From: JAPPLB01 sp965204095
GTDB taxonomy: Bacteria; Acidobacteriota; Terriglobia; Bryobacterales; UBA6623
DNA length: 64,000 bases
Assembly: GCA_965204095.1 (NCBI GenBank)
Contig: OZ241991.1
Span: forward strand, 5,208,001-5,272,000
Direction of reading: 5' to 3'
Under the pieces are notes generated by a model. The model saw only the letters and a list, made by a program, of their open reading frames with translations, did not search any database and was not told the origin of the DNA. The translations under genes were made by a program, and so were the position numbers. Shown here piece after piece: positions 26,071-35,214 of the stretch. Every line of letters starts with the position of its first letter. Position 1 is the stretch's first letter.

Positions 26071-26273
26071 TTGTAGTCATCGTGCGGTGGGTTTTGACAA
26101 CCGGCGCATCGCGCAAGGATCGTGCGGCAGTGATTCGATATGCCTCGTCGAGAACCGTAGCCGAAAGGCCCGCCGCCGACCGTCAGCACCGGGAAGGATG
26201 AGAGTGCGGGTCAAGACGCTCTGCGGTCTCATCCCTGCTGAAGAGGCTTTTCCAGAGGCTGTCGTTACAATGA

Positions 26274-26522
26274 ATGGCGATGTCGGAGCCGCGTGAGCAG
26301 CCGACCTATGTTTGCCATGGTTGCGGCGCGGCTCTTGAGGTCCGCGTCGGGTTCAAAGGCAAAGTCGTCTGGACGCTCCCGCCCGACAGCCCGGATTTCG
26401 GAAACATCGAGCCGGAGTTGCGAGGCCGGTACCAGGATCCCAAGCTCGTCTGTTCCGCCGATGTAATGCATGCAACCGGTTTCAAGCTCGTCGATGGCGA
26501 AATCGAGCCGGTCGAGATATAG
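26274..26522 (+). CDS. Small CxxC protein, 82 residues
   Basis: Starts MAMSEPREQPTYVCHGCGAA. One CHGC knuckle and a single further Cys make a partial zinc-ribbon; the rest (VGFKGKVVWTLPPDSPDFGN) is unrecognised. A TACAAT sits a few bases upstream of the start, so the transcript may be nearly leaderless. The TAG stop falls at the start of a right-end fragment of the TIR element. Confidence 0.5.
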   Translation: MAMSEPREQPTYVCHGCGAALEVRVGFKGKVVWTLPPDSPDFGNIEPELRGRYQDPKLVCSADVMHATGFKLVDGEIEPVEI

Positions 26523-26559
26523 CGTGCTTCGGCCGTCGCGTGGTGAGAAATGCAGGCTA
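26516..26559. repeat. Right-end fragment of the TIR element
   Basis: AGCGTGCTTCGGCCGTCGCG then TGGTGAGAAATGCAGGCTAG equals the right end of the element; no left end is present. It begins inside the last codons of the 26274 gene. Confidence 0.75.
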
Positions 26560-26636
26560 GCTGCGGGTGCTTCTTCACGACAGGTGTCCGCGCCGCGGCT
26601 CCTTTCACTTGTCACAAGGCGACCGAGAAACCTACC

Positions 26637-27182
26637 ATGGCTTGCATGAACCGTGTTGCGATCATCGTTCTCTTGCTCAGCGTGGCGGTCTTTCCCTTGG
26701 CGGCGCAGGAACTGCTCCCTCGGTGGGAAGCCATCGACATGGCGAAAGGCGTTGATCTGCACGCGAACGAGATGAAGGCGCTCATCGAGCAAGTTCGGCC
26801 CAAGGAGTGGATTCAGGACGGCGCACCGCAGGCGTATGTGACTCAGCACGAGGAGTTGTTGAGAGACATGGATAGCCTGAGCCTCTCGGCGCAGGACATG
26901 ATCCGCAATCCCGAGGGGCTGATATCCGTTGTGGACACCTTTCTGTGGGTCGATCGACTGGGTTCGATGATCTCTTCGCTCGAACAAGGTGTCCGCAAGT
27001 ATCACAATGCCGCTGTCGCGGAATTGCTCGTTGCGGCCAAAGACCGCAATACATCGGAATCGGAAAAGCTCAAGGGCTATCTCAGACAGCTTGCCGTGGC
27101 GCACGAAGCCGAGTTGGAAATCGCCGATAGCGAAGCCCAACGTTGCCGCGCGGAACTGGCTCGACAACCCCCGCAGCGCTGA
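26637..27182 (+). CDS. Secreted helical protein, 181 residues
   Basis: Signal peptide (ACMNRVAIIVLLLSVAVFPL, cleavage near LAAQE). The rest is strongly helical with Gln and Glu-rich heptads and no cysteines besides one near the end. No family recognised. Start ATG 26637 follows GACCGAGAAACC, with only a weak ribosome binding site. No obvious partner; the next gene is on the other strand. Confidence 0.6.
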   Translation: MACMNRVAIIVLLLSVAVFPLAAQELLPRWEAIDMAKGVDLHANEMKALIEQVRPKEWIQDGAPQAYVTQHEELLRDMDSLSLSAQDMIRNPEGLISVVDTFLWVDRLGSMISSLEQGVRKYHNAAVAELLVAAKDRNTSESEKLKGYLRQLAVAHEAELEIADSEAQRCRAELARQPPQR

Positions 27183-27265
27183 AGCGAACAACACCGCGGG
27201 TTGTGAACTCCGGCAGAATCAGTTTTCGGCCCCTCTTGGAAATGCCGCGGGCTGTTCGATGGGTG

Positions 27266-27514
27266 CTACGGGGACTCGACGGCCGTTGGGGCTGTTTCAA
27301 CTTGGAGGCGGCGGTTGAAGAAGCCTTCGATCATACCTTCGATCCTCGCCAAGCGCTGCGCCAAGGCGCCGATACGTTGCTCCATCACGGCGAAGCGCTG
27401 GTCCATGTCCTCGCGCAAGCTCCTGATCTCCTCTCGCAAGCCCTTGATGCTTGCCATCTGGAGCGCCGCCAGCGCCACGCCCACCATCATGATGCCGATC
27501 AGTTCGGGACTCAT
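27266..27514 (-). CDS. Small membrane protein with coiled coil
   Basis: 82 residues: an N-terminal membrane helix (IGIMMVGVALAALQM), then a charged heptad region IKGLREEIRSLREDMDQRFA and further coiled coil to about residue 68. The layout resembles small single-pass proteins near phage lysis modules and in many acidobacterial genomes; no specific family assigned. Start ATG 27514. Confidence 0.5.
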   Translation of the reverse strand: MSPELIGIMMVGVALAALQMASIKGLREEIRSLREDMDQRFAVMEQRIGALAQRLARIEGMIEGFFNRRLQVETAPTAVESP

Positions 27515-27614
27515 GGCTTCCTGAGTTTAGTGCCGTTAGCCGGATTTACCGGAGTGATGCGTGCGGGATTTTTCTTGGCAGTCCTCGCTCCCAGAGCACT
27601 GTCGGAAACCCGGC

Positions 27615-28205
27615 TTACTCCGCCAATGCCTTTTCGACAATGGCCCGTGCACGGGGAGACATCTTCAGCTTCAAAGCCGCGGCGTGGCCCTTTTCTGACA
27701 TCTTGCGCCATGTCCGCCGGATGATGTTGACCAGTTTCGGTTCATCGTGTTCCTGCCGGAAGTCTTCGAAATAGAATTCCAGGAACACCACGCAGGCAAC
27801 GTCTTCGAGCAGTTGGCAGTCCGGGTCTGTTTTCAGCCTCTCTTTACGCAGCAGCGACTGGACGCGGGCGATCGTCTCCCCGTCATAGCCGGCTTCGCTC
27901 AGAATGGCGCCGGCCGTCTCGGCGTGGAACTTCCCCAGATTGGACCGCCAGGCCCGATATCCCGGGCGGTTCATGGGATAGCTGTTTCGGGGGATTTTCC
28001 AGCGGCAGATGTGCTGCGCTCGAACGGCCAGGCGAACGGCTTCGGGAGCACCGGGCTCGATCCTCTCCAGCCATGCGCTCATGCGCTGTCCATAGAGCAG
28101 CTCCTTGGGGTGCTCCCGGCCCGCAAAGGTCTCCCGGCGGGGATCCTCCGCGTTAGCCTCGTCGAAACGGCGGATCGCCAGTTCGAAGCGTTCTTCAGAC
28201 GACAC
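27615..28205 (-). CDS. DUF4202 family protein
   Basis: 196 residues matching the DUF4202 pattern: FELAIRRFDEANAEDPRRET near the start, CRWKIPRNSYPMNRPGYRAW and LLEDVACVVFLEFYFEDF later. Function of the family is unknown. Start is a GTG at 28205, two bases after the stop of the gene upstream, so it is the third member of the ltaE operon. Confidence 0.8.
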   Translation of the reverse strand: MSSEERFELAIRRFDEANAEDPRRETFAGREHPKELLYGQRMSAWLERIEPGAPEAVRLAVRAQHICRWKIPRNSYPMNRPGYRAWRSNLGKFHAETAGAILSEAGYDGETIARVQSLLRKERLKTDPDCQLLEDVACVVFLEFYFEDFRQEHDEPKLVNIIRRTWRKMSEKGHAAALKLKMSPRARAIVEKALAE

Positions 28206-28207
28206 CG

Positions 28208-29191
28208 CTACCTCGCCGGGGCAACGCGGAATTCGACGGTCTTTCCGGCCTCCATGCGAAACCCTCGCACCCGGTCGGCCCCGCCTCGCCGCTTCGTGGT
28301 CATCGTGTGCGGCCCTGCGATCAGAGGCATGTCGAGTGGACAGATACCCATGTAGGCGCCATCGATATAGACCGGTGTGGGCGCCGCGCAGGAGACCACA
28401 AACCGCCCGGTGCGCAAGGGCTCATCCTGCCCGCTCAACCGCGCCGATCGGGCGATGGCCTTCGCGGGCGGAAGGTGCCACAGCGGCGGCTCCGTTCGAG
28501 GTATGCCGTTCTCGTCGACCCGCGGGACCGGCCCGATGCGCGGTGCGCTCGTAGTGATGGGCGGTTCGTCGTGGGCGCCGATGGGCTTGTCCTGGGGGTG
28601 GTAGCCAAAAACCGTGAAGGGCAGTTGCCGTCCTCGAATGAGGATGCGCAGCTCGTCATCCTCGACTTCCATGCTGAAGGTCTGTCCCGGCGCGACGTCG
28701 CGACAGTCGCGCTGCGTGGCTTCGGCCGCTTTTTTCTCCTCCTGCCGCTTGTCGGAATTCCGCCTTCTTCGACGTAGGTGGTCCGGCTCCTCTTGGGAGC
28801 CCTGCTCGATCTTCTTCAGCTCTTCGATCGAGAGACACCCCGCGAGGTAGACCGCCTCATCGAGATCTCTGAATAATGCGAGCGAAACGTCGACCGACTC
28901 GGGAGCACGATCGCCGTGGAAGCTTCGCACACTGGCTTCCACGGGCGGACAGGCCAAGACATACAGGGCTCCTCCCGCGGCAATGCGGCAACGGCGCGCC
29001 CACTTGTCGAACTGAACGTCCAGCGGTGTCGTCGTGCCGCTGAAGAAGCGCCCGCGCTCGACATCCAGGGTGAACACCGCCGAGGGATAAGCCGATTGGG
29101 CGGAGAGTATCGAGACACCGGCGACCGCCAGGGTGCAGAGCGTCAGGCGGACTATGGTTGCTCGCTCATGGAAACGCGGGCGATGACCCAC
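28208..29191 (-). CDS. Secreted protein with C-terminal PEGA-like domain
   Basis: 327 residues. A hydrophobic N-terminus (LTLCTLAVAGVSILSAQSA) acts as signal peptide. The middle has a KK/RRR-rich segment (about 130-160) of low complexity. The C-terminus TPVYIDGAYMGICPLDMPLI, GPHTMTTKRR matches the PEGA pattern seen in many acidobacterial and deltaproteobacterial surface proteins. Start is a GTG at 29191, one base after the ltaE stop. No enzyme signature. Confidence 0.65.
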   Translation of the reverse strand: MGHRPRFHERATIVRLTLCTLAVAGVSILSAQSAYPSAVFTLDVERGRFFSGTTTPLDVQFDKWARRCRIAAGGALYVLACPPVEASVRSFHGDRAPESVDVSLALFRDLDEAVYLAGCLSIEELKKIEQGSQEEPDHLRRRRRNSDKRQEEKKAAEATQRDCRDVAPGQTFSMEVEDDELRILIRGRQLPFTVFGYHPQDKPIGAHDEPPITTSAPRIGPVPRVDENGIPRTEPPLWHLPPAKAIARSARLSGQDEPLRTGRFVVSCAAPTPVYIDGAYMGICPLDMPLIAGPHTMTTKRRGGADRVRGFRMEAGKTVEFRVAPAR

Positions 29192-29192
29192 T

Positions 29193-30251
29193 TCAGTCTC
29201 CGACAGCCACTTGCACGCCGGCGCACACCTCGGCCATCACTTCCATGGCGCGCTCGCACTGTTCGCGAGTGACATCGTAGTGCGTGAGCATCCGCATGCG
29301 GTAGGGCGCGACGGCGTTCGAAAGCACGCCGCGCTCGCGCAGCTTCGCGGAGACTTCCCTGCCGGTCATGCCGGTGCCCTCGACGTCGAAGATCACGATG
29401 TTCGTCTGCACGTCTGTCGGATCAATCGAGATGCCCGGCGTCCGGGCCAGAGATTCCGCGATGAACCGCGCGTTTTCGTGATCCCGAGGCAGGCCCGCTG
29501 GAGAGTTCTCCAATGCCACGATGCCCGCGGCCGCCAGCACGCCCGCCTGCCGCATGCTGCCCCCGAACACCTTGCGCGCCATCCGTGCACGCTCGATGAA
29601 CTCCCGGCTTCCCGCCAGCATCGATCCGACCGGCGCGCCCAGACCCTTCGAAAGACAGAACATCACCGAGTCGACCTTTTCCGCCACTTCGCGGGGCGGC
29701 GTGCCCAGGTACGTCGCCGCGTTGAAGATCCGTGCGCCGTCCATATGAACCGGGATGCCTCGGTCGTGTGCCTCATCGCAGATCTCGTTCAAGACCTCTT
29801 GAGGATAGACGTGCCCGCCGAGGATATTGTGGGTGTTTTCCACTGCGACTAGTGCAACGCCGTTGAAGTGGTCGCTCTCGCCGCGGACCAGGGGTTCGAC
29901 TCGGTTCCAGTCGAGGATGCCGTTCGGTGTGGAGATCGTCCGCGTCACACACCCGGAAAGCTGAGCCACCCCGCCGACTTCGTACAGGACGATGTGCGAA
30001 CGCTCATGAACGATGACCTCGTCGCCGCGCTGCGTATGCGCCCGGATCGCGCTCTGGTTCCCCATCGTCCCGGTCGGCACGAAGACCGCGGCTTCCTTCC
30101 CGACGATTTCGGCCGCCAGCGCTTCCAGTCGATTGATGCTCGGGTCTTCGTGATAAACGTCGTCGCCGACTTCAGCCTCGAACATGGCCCGACGCATCGC
30201 CGGGGTCGGGCGTGTGACGGTGTCGCTTCGCAGATCGATGAACTCTCTCAT
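29193..30251 (-). CDS. ltaE: Low-specificity L-threonine aldolase
   Basis: 352 residues of PLP-dependent fold type I, splitting L-threonine to glycine and acetaldehyde. Markers: IDLRSDTVTRPTPAMRRAM, EVGDDVYHEDPS, FVPTGTMGNQSAIRAH, HMDGARIFNAATYLG and the PLP Lys in CLSKGLGAPVGS (about residue 204). Full length and no obvious missing residue. First gene of a tight three-gene operon with the PEGA and DUF4202 genes. hemW lies upstream in the same direction after 125 bases. Confidence 0.9.
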   Translation of the reverse strand: MREFIDLRSDTVTRPTPAMRRAMFEAEVGDDVYHEDPSINRLEALAAEIVGKEAAVFVPTGTMGNQSAIRAHTQRGDEVIVHERSHIVLYEVGGVAQLSGCVTRTISTPNGILDWNRVEPLVRGESDHFNGVALVAVENTHNILGGHVYPQEVLNEICDEAHDRGIPVHMDGARIFNAATYLGTPPREVAEKVDSVMFCLSKGLGAPVGSMLAGSREFIERARMARKVFGGSMRQAGVLAAAGIVALENSPAGLPRDHENARFIAESLARTPGISIDPTDVQTNIVIFDVEGTGMTGREVSAKLRERGVLSNAVAPYRMRMLTHYDVTREQCERAMEVMAEVCAGVQVAVGD

Positions 30252-30376
30252 TCAACTTTCCTCTCCTCGCATTGAGAATAGCGTTTGGGAGTCAAAAGAA
30301 AAACCCGCATCGCCTTCCAAGGAGCTTTCACCATGCGCTGCTCAGGAACCTTCCGGGCGGCGCCCGGGGAGAAGCC

Positions 30377-31489
30377 TTACTTCGCCGCGAGGAACTCCGC
30401 GAATGCTTCGTTCGAAAAGAGCAGGCCCTCCCGGGTGAGCAAGAGTCGGTTGCCGTTTTCGCGTCGCAGCCACCCACGCTCAATGAGCCGCCTCAAGGGC
30501 TCCTGAAACAAGACCATTTCCGAGGGGGGCGCGTCGAATCCTGCGATTTGACGTAGCCCTGTGATGAAGCGGTCTTCAGCGATTCGACGCTCATCGAGGG
30601 TTTCCGTCATTTCCCGAACGGACTCCCCCCGCTGGGAGCGGTCGAGATACTCCTTGACCGAAGCAACATTCCCCCAGCGCCGGCGTCCGTCGAACGAGTG
30701 TGCATCAGCGCCGAACCCGATATAGGGCTGCATGCGCCAATACTTGAGGTTGTGAATGGATTCTTGGCCGGCCCGAGCGAAATTCGAAATCTCGTACTGC
30801 CGAAGGGTGTGTCGCTTGAGCGCTTCGATCGCGGTGGTGTAGAACTCGGTGATCTGATCGTCGCTCGGCACCGATGCGGCGCCGAAACGGGACCCGCCGC
30901 TCTGCAGTTCCCGGCCGAGCCGGCTGTCGTCATCCACGTCGAGCATATACACCGAAACGTGGGACGGAGACAGCTTGGCGATCCAGTCGAGGGACTCCTG
31001 CCAACCTGTCGGCGTTTGATGAGCGAGACCGGCGAGCAGGTCGATGTTCACATCATCGATTCCCACCCGAGCCAACAGCGCCATCTCAGCCGCGACTGTC
31101 TCCGGCGTATGCTTTCTCCCGGTCGCTGCCACTTCTTGGGGAATAAAGGACTGGACGCCGAGACTCACCCGACTGATGCCAAGCTCTTTCCATGCATGAA
31201 CTCTCTCTTCGGTGACCGTGCCGGGGCTCGCTTCGATAGTGGCCTCACGCCAATCCCGGGAGGGAAGGCTGCCGAGCAGTCTGTCAAGTCGGTCGATCTC
31301 GATCAGGCTCGGCGTGCCTCCGCCGAGATAGAGCGTGTCCGGTTCCGAGGGGAAGTTGGCTGCCCGGATCTCGGTCTCCAGCGCTTCGAGGTATGCGGGC
31401 ATCCAGTCGGAGGGGAACACCCCAGATGAAAAGTGACAGTAGGTGCACTTCTGCAAACAAAAAGGGAAGGAGATGTAAATGCCTGCCAC
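30377..31489 (-). CDS. hemW: Heme chaperone HemW (radical SAM)
   Basis: 370 residues. The radical SAM cluster motif is CLQKCTYCHF (about residue 11-20), with the extra Phe/aromatic pattern of the HemN-like family. Other family segments are YLGGGTPSLIEIDRLD, EASPGTVTEER, GISRVSLGVQSF and YEISNFARAGQESIHNLKYW. The HNLKYW motif marks HemW rather than HemN. HemW transfers heme to target proteins and has no coproporphyrinogen oxidase activity. Start is a GTG at 31489 with GGGAG upstream. Confidence 0.9.
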   Translation of the reverse strand: MAGIYISFPFCLQKCTYCHFSSGVFPSDWMPAYLEALETEIRAANFPSEPDTLYLGGGTPSLIEIDRLDRLLGSLPSRDWREATIEASPGTVTEERVHAWKELGISRVSLGVQSFIPQEVAATGRKHTPETVAAEMALLARVGIDDVNIDLLAGLAHQTPTGWQESLDWIAKLSPSHVSVYMLDVDDDSRLGRELQSGGSRFGAASVPSDDQITEFYTTAIEALKRHTLRQYEISNFARAGQESIHNLKYWRMQPYIGFGADAHSFDGRRRWGNVASVKEYLDRSQRGESVREMTETLDERRIAEDRFITGLRQIAGFDAPPSEMVLFQEPLRRLIERGWLRRENGNRLLLTREGLLFSNEAFAEFLAAK

Positions 31490-31601
31490 TGGCTCCCGTT
31501 ACTTGTGGATAGCCGCTTCCCGCGAAAACGTTCTTCTATCGGATGGGTGATCTCCAAGCATTTTCTCATGCGAACCGGAAAGACCGGCGCGGACGATTGC
31601 T

Positions 31602-31646
31602 TTAGCCTGCATGTCTCACCTCGCCATGTGGTGAGACCTGCAGGTT
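31602..31646. repeat. Mini-hairpin derivative of the TIR element
   Basis: TTAGCCTGCATGTCTCACC, a seven-base spacer, then GTGGTGAGACCTGCAGGTT. This is the two terminal inverted repeats with the whole interior lost. The changed base in one arm (G) is matched by a changed base in the other (C). Confidence 0.8.
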
Positions 31647-31673
31647 GGCCTTGGGTTTCCGTCTTGCTACTAT
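31645..31673 (+). promoter_or_regulatory. Probable promoter of the esterase gene
   Basis: TTGGCC (31645-31650), 17 bases, then TGC TACTAT (-10 at 31668-31673), just upstream of ATG 31677 and ATG 31686. The -35 overlaps the end of the mini-hairpin repeat. Leader would be very short. Confidence 0.4.
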
Positions 31674-31676
31674 CCG

Positions 31677-32654
31677 ATGCAAGCAATGCGCTCCTTGTTT
31701 TCCGCGGGACGATACGGACTGCTGTTGGTGCTGGTGCTGGCCTTGGCCGGCTGTGGTACTCCTCGAAGCCGGCATGTTCGGACCGTTCCTCCCCCTCCTC
31801 CGGAACCGGTCATGCCGTCGCCCGAGCCGGTGCATCCGGGGAATGACGCTCCGGAAATTTCCGCCGTGTCGGTGCTGCTGTCGTCACCGGTTCCGATTCT
31901 TCCTCAGGATGTTCCCCTCGTCCTGCCGCCGCGCGAGATCCCCCCTGCGCCCGACGACCCGTTGAAGTTGTTCGGGAGACATGTTTTTCACAGCACTGGC
32001 GGACAGAAGCTGCCCTATCGGCTCCTCAAACCCTGGAACTTCGAACCGGATAAGGATTATCCGCTAGTGGTTTTCTTGCACGGGTCCCGGGCGCGTGGAA
32101 CCGACAACCGTCGTCACTTGAACGGCAGCAGCGAGTCTGGGATTTCGTTGTGGACTTCGAACGACGTGCAAAGGGACTATCCCAGTTTTGTGCTCGCGCC
32201 ACAGGCAAAGACGACTTGGGTGCGCAGTTGGGCGTTCGTCGAACGTCCTGCCAACCGCCGGGAACCGCTGGAACTTGTCGTCGAGCTTATCGAAAGTCTG
32301 AAGGGGCGGCACAACATCGATCCGCGGCGGATCTACATCAGCGGAGTATCGATGGGAGGGTTCGGTGTTTGGGGAGCGATTACGCGGCACCCAACGTTAT
32401 TCGCCGGTGCCGTAGCCATTTGCGGGGGCGGCAACCCTCGCATGGTGAAGCCAAACCCGACGCCGGTGTGGGCCTTTCACGGATCGAGGGATACCGTTGT
32501 CTCGCCGCGCCGCTCTCGGGAGATGGTGGCGGCGCTGCGGCGAGTTGGCGGAAACGTCAGGTACACCGAATACAAAGGGGTTCGTCACGACAGTTGGAAA
32601 CTGGCCTTCAAGGAAGCTGAGCTTGTGCCTTGGTTGTTCTCTCAAAAGCTCTGA
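31677..32654 (+). CDS. Lipoprotein esterase / dienelactone-hydrolase-like (alpha/beta hydrolase)
   Basis: About 325 residues. A signal peptide ends in a lipobox LAGCGT, then a Pro-rich linker, then an alpha/beta-hydrolase of the PHB-depolymerase/esterase type: LVVFLHGSRARGTDNRRHL (oxyanion region), nucleophile Ser in ISGVSMGGFGVWGA, Asp in AFHGSRDTVVSPR, and His in GVRHDSWKLAF. The triad is complete. Likely attached to a membrane and facing the periplasm. Starts at 31677 or 31686 are both possible. It precedes mtgA on the same strand with a short ORF between, so probably an operon. Confidence 0.8.
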   Translation: MQAMRSLFSAGRYGLLLVLVLALAGCGTPRSRHVRTVPPPPPEPVMPSPEPVHPGNDAPEISAVSVLLSSPVPILPQDVPLVLPPREIPPAPDDPLKLFGRHVFHSTGGQKLPYRLLKPWNFEPDKDYPLVVFLHGSRARGTDNRRHLNGSSESGISLWTSNDVQRDYPSFVLAPQAKTTWVRSWAFVERPANRREPLELVVELIESLKGRHNIDPRRIYISGVSMGGFGVWGAITRHPTLFAGAVAICGGGNPRMVKPNPTPVWAFHGSRDTVVSPRRSREMVAALRRVGGNVRYTEYKGVRHDSWKLAFKEAELVPWLFSQKL

Positions 32655-32655
32655 T

Positions 32656-32745
32656 ATGAAGAGACGACCGCTGGACTTCTCGACCCCGATACGCTTCTGG
32701 AATAACGCCCGGGACAACAAGCCGAGCATGACAGTCCCGGCATGA
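32656..32745 (+). CDS. Possible 29-residue ORF between esterase and mtgA
   Basis: Begins ATG one base after the esterase stop and its TGA overlaps the mtgA start (ATGA). Starts MKRRPLDFSTPIRFWNNARD. No ribosome binding site of note and no homology. It may serve only to couple translation. Confidence 0.25.
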   Translation: MKRRPLDFSTPIRFWNNARDNKPSMTVPA

Positions 32746-33446
32746 AATGGCTCTGGAAGCGAAAACGGCCCAACGGGAAGCGCCGGCGGCTGCCGCCGCT
32801 CGTGCGCTGGCTGTTGCTGCTGGGACTTGGTTTCTACGCCTGCTGTGCGATTGCACTGGCGGGACTGCGATGGTTCATCCCAATCGCCACCGGAGTTCAG
32901 ATTCAGCGGCGTGTTGAATCGTTTTTCCAGGAAGGTGAGTACCGGCCCGTACAGGTATTCGTACCGCTGGAGAACATCCCGATCCATGTGCAACGGGCCG
33001 TTATCGCGGCGGAGGACGGGCGGTTTTACGAACACCGTGGTATCGACTGGCTCGAGTTGGCAAAGGTTTTCGAGGAAGTCGAGACACGGGGCCGGTTGCG
33101 GGGAGGCTCGACGATATCCCAGCAACTTGTCAAGAATCTGTTCCTGACCACGCATCGTTCGCCCATCAGAAAGGGTCTCGAGCTGACTTTGGTTCCGATC
33201 GCCGAACTCGTCCTTTCGAAGGATCGGATCCTGGAGTTGTATTTGAACCTCATCGAATGGGGTCCTGGCATCTGGGGTGTGGAGGCGGCGTCACGTTACC
33301 ACTACGAAACTTCGGTCAACCGGCTTGACCGGGAGCAGGGCGCCCGCCTGGCGGCCTGCATACCCGACCCGCTCCGGCGGCGTCCTTCGCAAATGGGCGC
33401 CTACGGCGGGATCATCCTGGAACGGATGAGAAGCCGGGGGTGGTAG
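32742..33446 (+). CDS. mtgA: Monofunctional biosynthetic peptidoglycan transglycosylase
   Basis: 234 residues. One N-terminal membrane helix (about 21-44), then the GT51 domain: AVIAAEDGRFYEHRGIDW with the catalytic Glu in AAEDGRF, RGGSTISQQLVKNLFL, and RKGLELTLVPIAELVLSKDR then EWGPGIWGVEAASRYH. It polymerises lipid II into glycan strands at the inner membrane. No transpeptidase domain follows. Shorter than bifunctional PBPs, normal for MtgA. Confidence 0.9.
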   Translation: MKWLWKRKRPNGKRRRLPPLVRWLLLLGLGFYACCAIALAGLRWFIPIATGVQIQRRVESFFQEGEYRPVQVFVPLENIPIHVQRAVIAAEDGRFYEHRGIDWLELAKVFEEVETRGRLRGGSTISQQLVKNLFLTTHRSPIRKGLELTLVPIAELVLSKDRILELYLNLIEWGPGIWGVEAASRYHYETSVNRLDREQGARLAACIPDPLRRRPSQMGAYGGIILERMRSRGW

Positions 33447-33640
33447 CCGACAGCGAAAGGGCTCCAGCGAAAAGAGGTCCGTCCTCTTCGCGCATCAGAG
33501 AAAGCCCGTCCTGCGGCGGTGGCATGCAGGAAAGGGCTCCTGTCCCGATTCTGGGAATCCTCCTCTTTCGGAATTGCGTACGAACACCCGCCTTGGCAGT
33601 TCAAGGGGGCATTCTCATCATTCGGCCTCCGCTTCTTCGA

Positions 33641-33646
33641 TATAAT
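33641..33646 (+). promoter_or_regulatory. TATAAT -10 box
   Basis: A perfect TATAAT 14 bases upstream of the ATG at 33661. No good -35 is apparent. Confidence 0.35.
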
Positions 33647-33660
33647 TCCTCCCATCGAGA

Positions 33661-34926
33661 ATGGCTTCCCGTCGGTACACCGCAAGAAGTTTTCCGGGCC
33701 GCGCTATCCGTCTGATCGCGGCGGCGCTGCTCATCAGTACTGCCTCCTGGGGTCAAAACATGCTGCGGCCCTCCCTTCAGGACGGCTCGATCCGTATCAT
33801 CAATTCCGACCGGGCCGTTCTTTCGTCGCCGGATCGCAGAACGGATGTTCCGTGCTCGGTATTCCCGTCCAAGCCGAAGTTGGGATTCGATCTGCAGTTC
33901 ACGGCGGGCTACATGGCGACCGTCCCGTTGCGTGCGCTCGCCGGCTCGGGCAACAGCCTGCGCATCTTGTTTCGCGTCGAGCCGCTCGACGGCAAGGGCG
34001 GGCGGCATTACTTCTGGGACCGCTATTCCGTGCCGGCGCTCACAACCGATGCCGTGGGTGAAGCCACCATCCCCGGGCGCTTCAAGCTGGGGGCAGGTCG
34101 CTACCGGGTGGACTGGCTGATGCGCGACCAGTCCGAGAGAGTCTGTTCCGCGCAATGGGAAATCGAATGCTCGGTGCCCGGCCTCATCGAGGGCCGTGGC
34201 GGAACGCGTCAGCCCTTTACGGTCGGTCCGAACGAGGTGGAGCTGTTCCTGGAAGAGCCGCCCGTGCGGCGCGCGAAGGCCGACCGGCTGTTGCATGTCA
34301 AACTGCTTGTCAACTTCACTCCCACCGACGCGAGCAAGGTCAAACTGCGTCCTTACGATCTGCAGAACATTGTGTCGATCGTCCGCGCCATTTCGCGGGA
34401 ACCCCGCATCGGTTCGTTCAGCTTTGTCGGCTTCAACATGCAGGAAGAGCGCGTGATCCTCGAGCAGCAGAACGTGCGCCGCGTCGACTTCCCGGCCCTC
34501 GGTGAAGCCGTGGCCTCGATTGAAGGCGGCATCATCGATTTCGCTCAGCTTCAGGATGAGGAAAGCGAACATCGTTTTCTCACCGAACTGTTCACCAGGC
34601 ATCTCGGTCCGCAAGAGCCCGAGCCGGACGCGGTGGTGATCATCGGCCCGAAGCTGATGCTCGAAAAGAAAGTGTCACATCAGATACTGGCCGGGAATCC
34701 CCAGGTGCGAGCCCCTGTCTTCTATCTGATCTACAACACCGACCCCTACGTTTACCCCTGGCGGGATGCGATCAGCAGCGCGCTGAAGTTCTATCGCGGG
34801 TTGGAGTACACCATCTCGCTGCCCAAGGACTTCGGCAGAGCGATGAAAGACATGATGGGACGTATCGCCGGCAAGACCGATCCGTCGGTGAATGCGTTGG
34901 TTGAAAGGGAAGTGTCCACGCGATAG
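33661..34926 (+). CDS. Secreted protein of unknown function, 421 residues
   Basis: Signal peptide (RAIRLIAAALLISTASWGQ). The mature part shows alternating beta strands (about 35-180) followed by a VKLLVNFTP segment and a Rossmann-like stretch (PDAVVIIGPKLML, VFYLIYNTDP). The type is frequent in Solibacter-like acidobacteria as far as I recall, without known function. Start at ATG 33661 follows a TATAAT box closely. No partner; the next genes are a nuclease remnant and a DUF262 protein. Confidence 0.65.
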   Translation: MASRRYTARSFPGRAIRLIAAALLISTASWGQNMLRPSLQDGSIRIINSDRAVLSSPDRRTDVPCSVFPSKPKLGFDLQFTAGYMATVPLRALAGSGNSLRILFRVEPLDGKGGRHYFWDRYSVPALTTDAVGEATIPGRFKLGAGRYRVDWLMRDQSERVCSAQWEIECSVPGLIEGRGGTRQPFTVGPNEVELFLEEPPVRRAKADRLLHVKLLVNFTPTDASKVKLRPYDLQNIVSIVRAISREPRIGSFSFVGFNMQEERVILEQQNVRRVDFPALGEAVASIEGGIIDFAQLQDEESEHRFLTELFTRHLGPQEPEPDAVVIIGPKLMLEKKVSHQILAGNPQVRAPVFYLIYNTDPYVYPWRDAISSALKFYRGLEYTISLPKDFGRAMKDMMGRIAGKTDPSVNALVEREVSTR

Positions 34927-34956
34927 AGACTTCCGTCCTGGAAGACCCGATGAGAC

Positions 34957-35214
34957 ATGGCCGACATATTGGCTCCAGACTCGGAAGGGAAGTTAGTCAT
35001 TGTGGAGATGAAATGGGACTGGTCCGATGGGAAGACGGGTGGCCAGTTGCTCGAATATACGGCTAACTTGACCTAGAGTAACTATGCAGATCAGGAAAAA
35101 CTGCGCCAGGATTATTGGGATCGACTCAATAGCAAAAAACCATACGTCTACTTGCTCCAAGGTGGCCCTTTCGGCCGCTCTTTGCCAGTGGTCACTTCCT
35201 GGCGCGTCCATTGA
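34957..35214 (+). pseudogene. Remnant of a PD-(D/E)xK-nuclease-like gene with an in-frame stop
   Basis: From ATG 34957 the frame reads MADILAPDSEGKLVIVEMKW, then SDGKTGGQLLEYTANLT, a TAG at 35074, and continues in frame as SNYADQEKLRQDYWDRLNSK to a TGA at 35212. The D...LVIVEMK...GGQLLEY pattern resembles PD-(D/E)xK nucleases of the DUF91/NucS type. Both ends look truncated. Next to the DUF262 gene it could be a dead partner. The rest of 35215-35335 holds no gene I can support. Confidence 0.5.

Noticed and set aside
32397..33155. 252-codon minus-strand frame across the esterase/mtgA junction
   Set aside because: Opposes the GT51 catalytic motifs and the esterase triad; no features.
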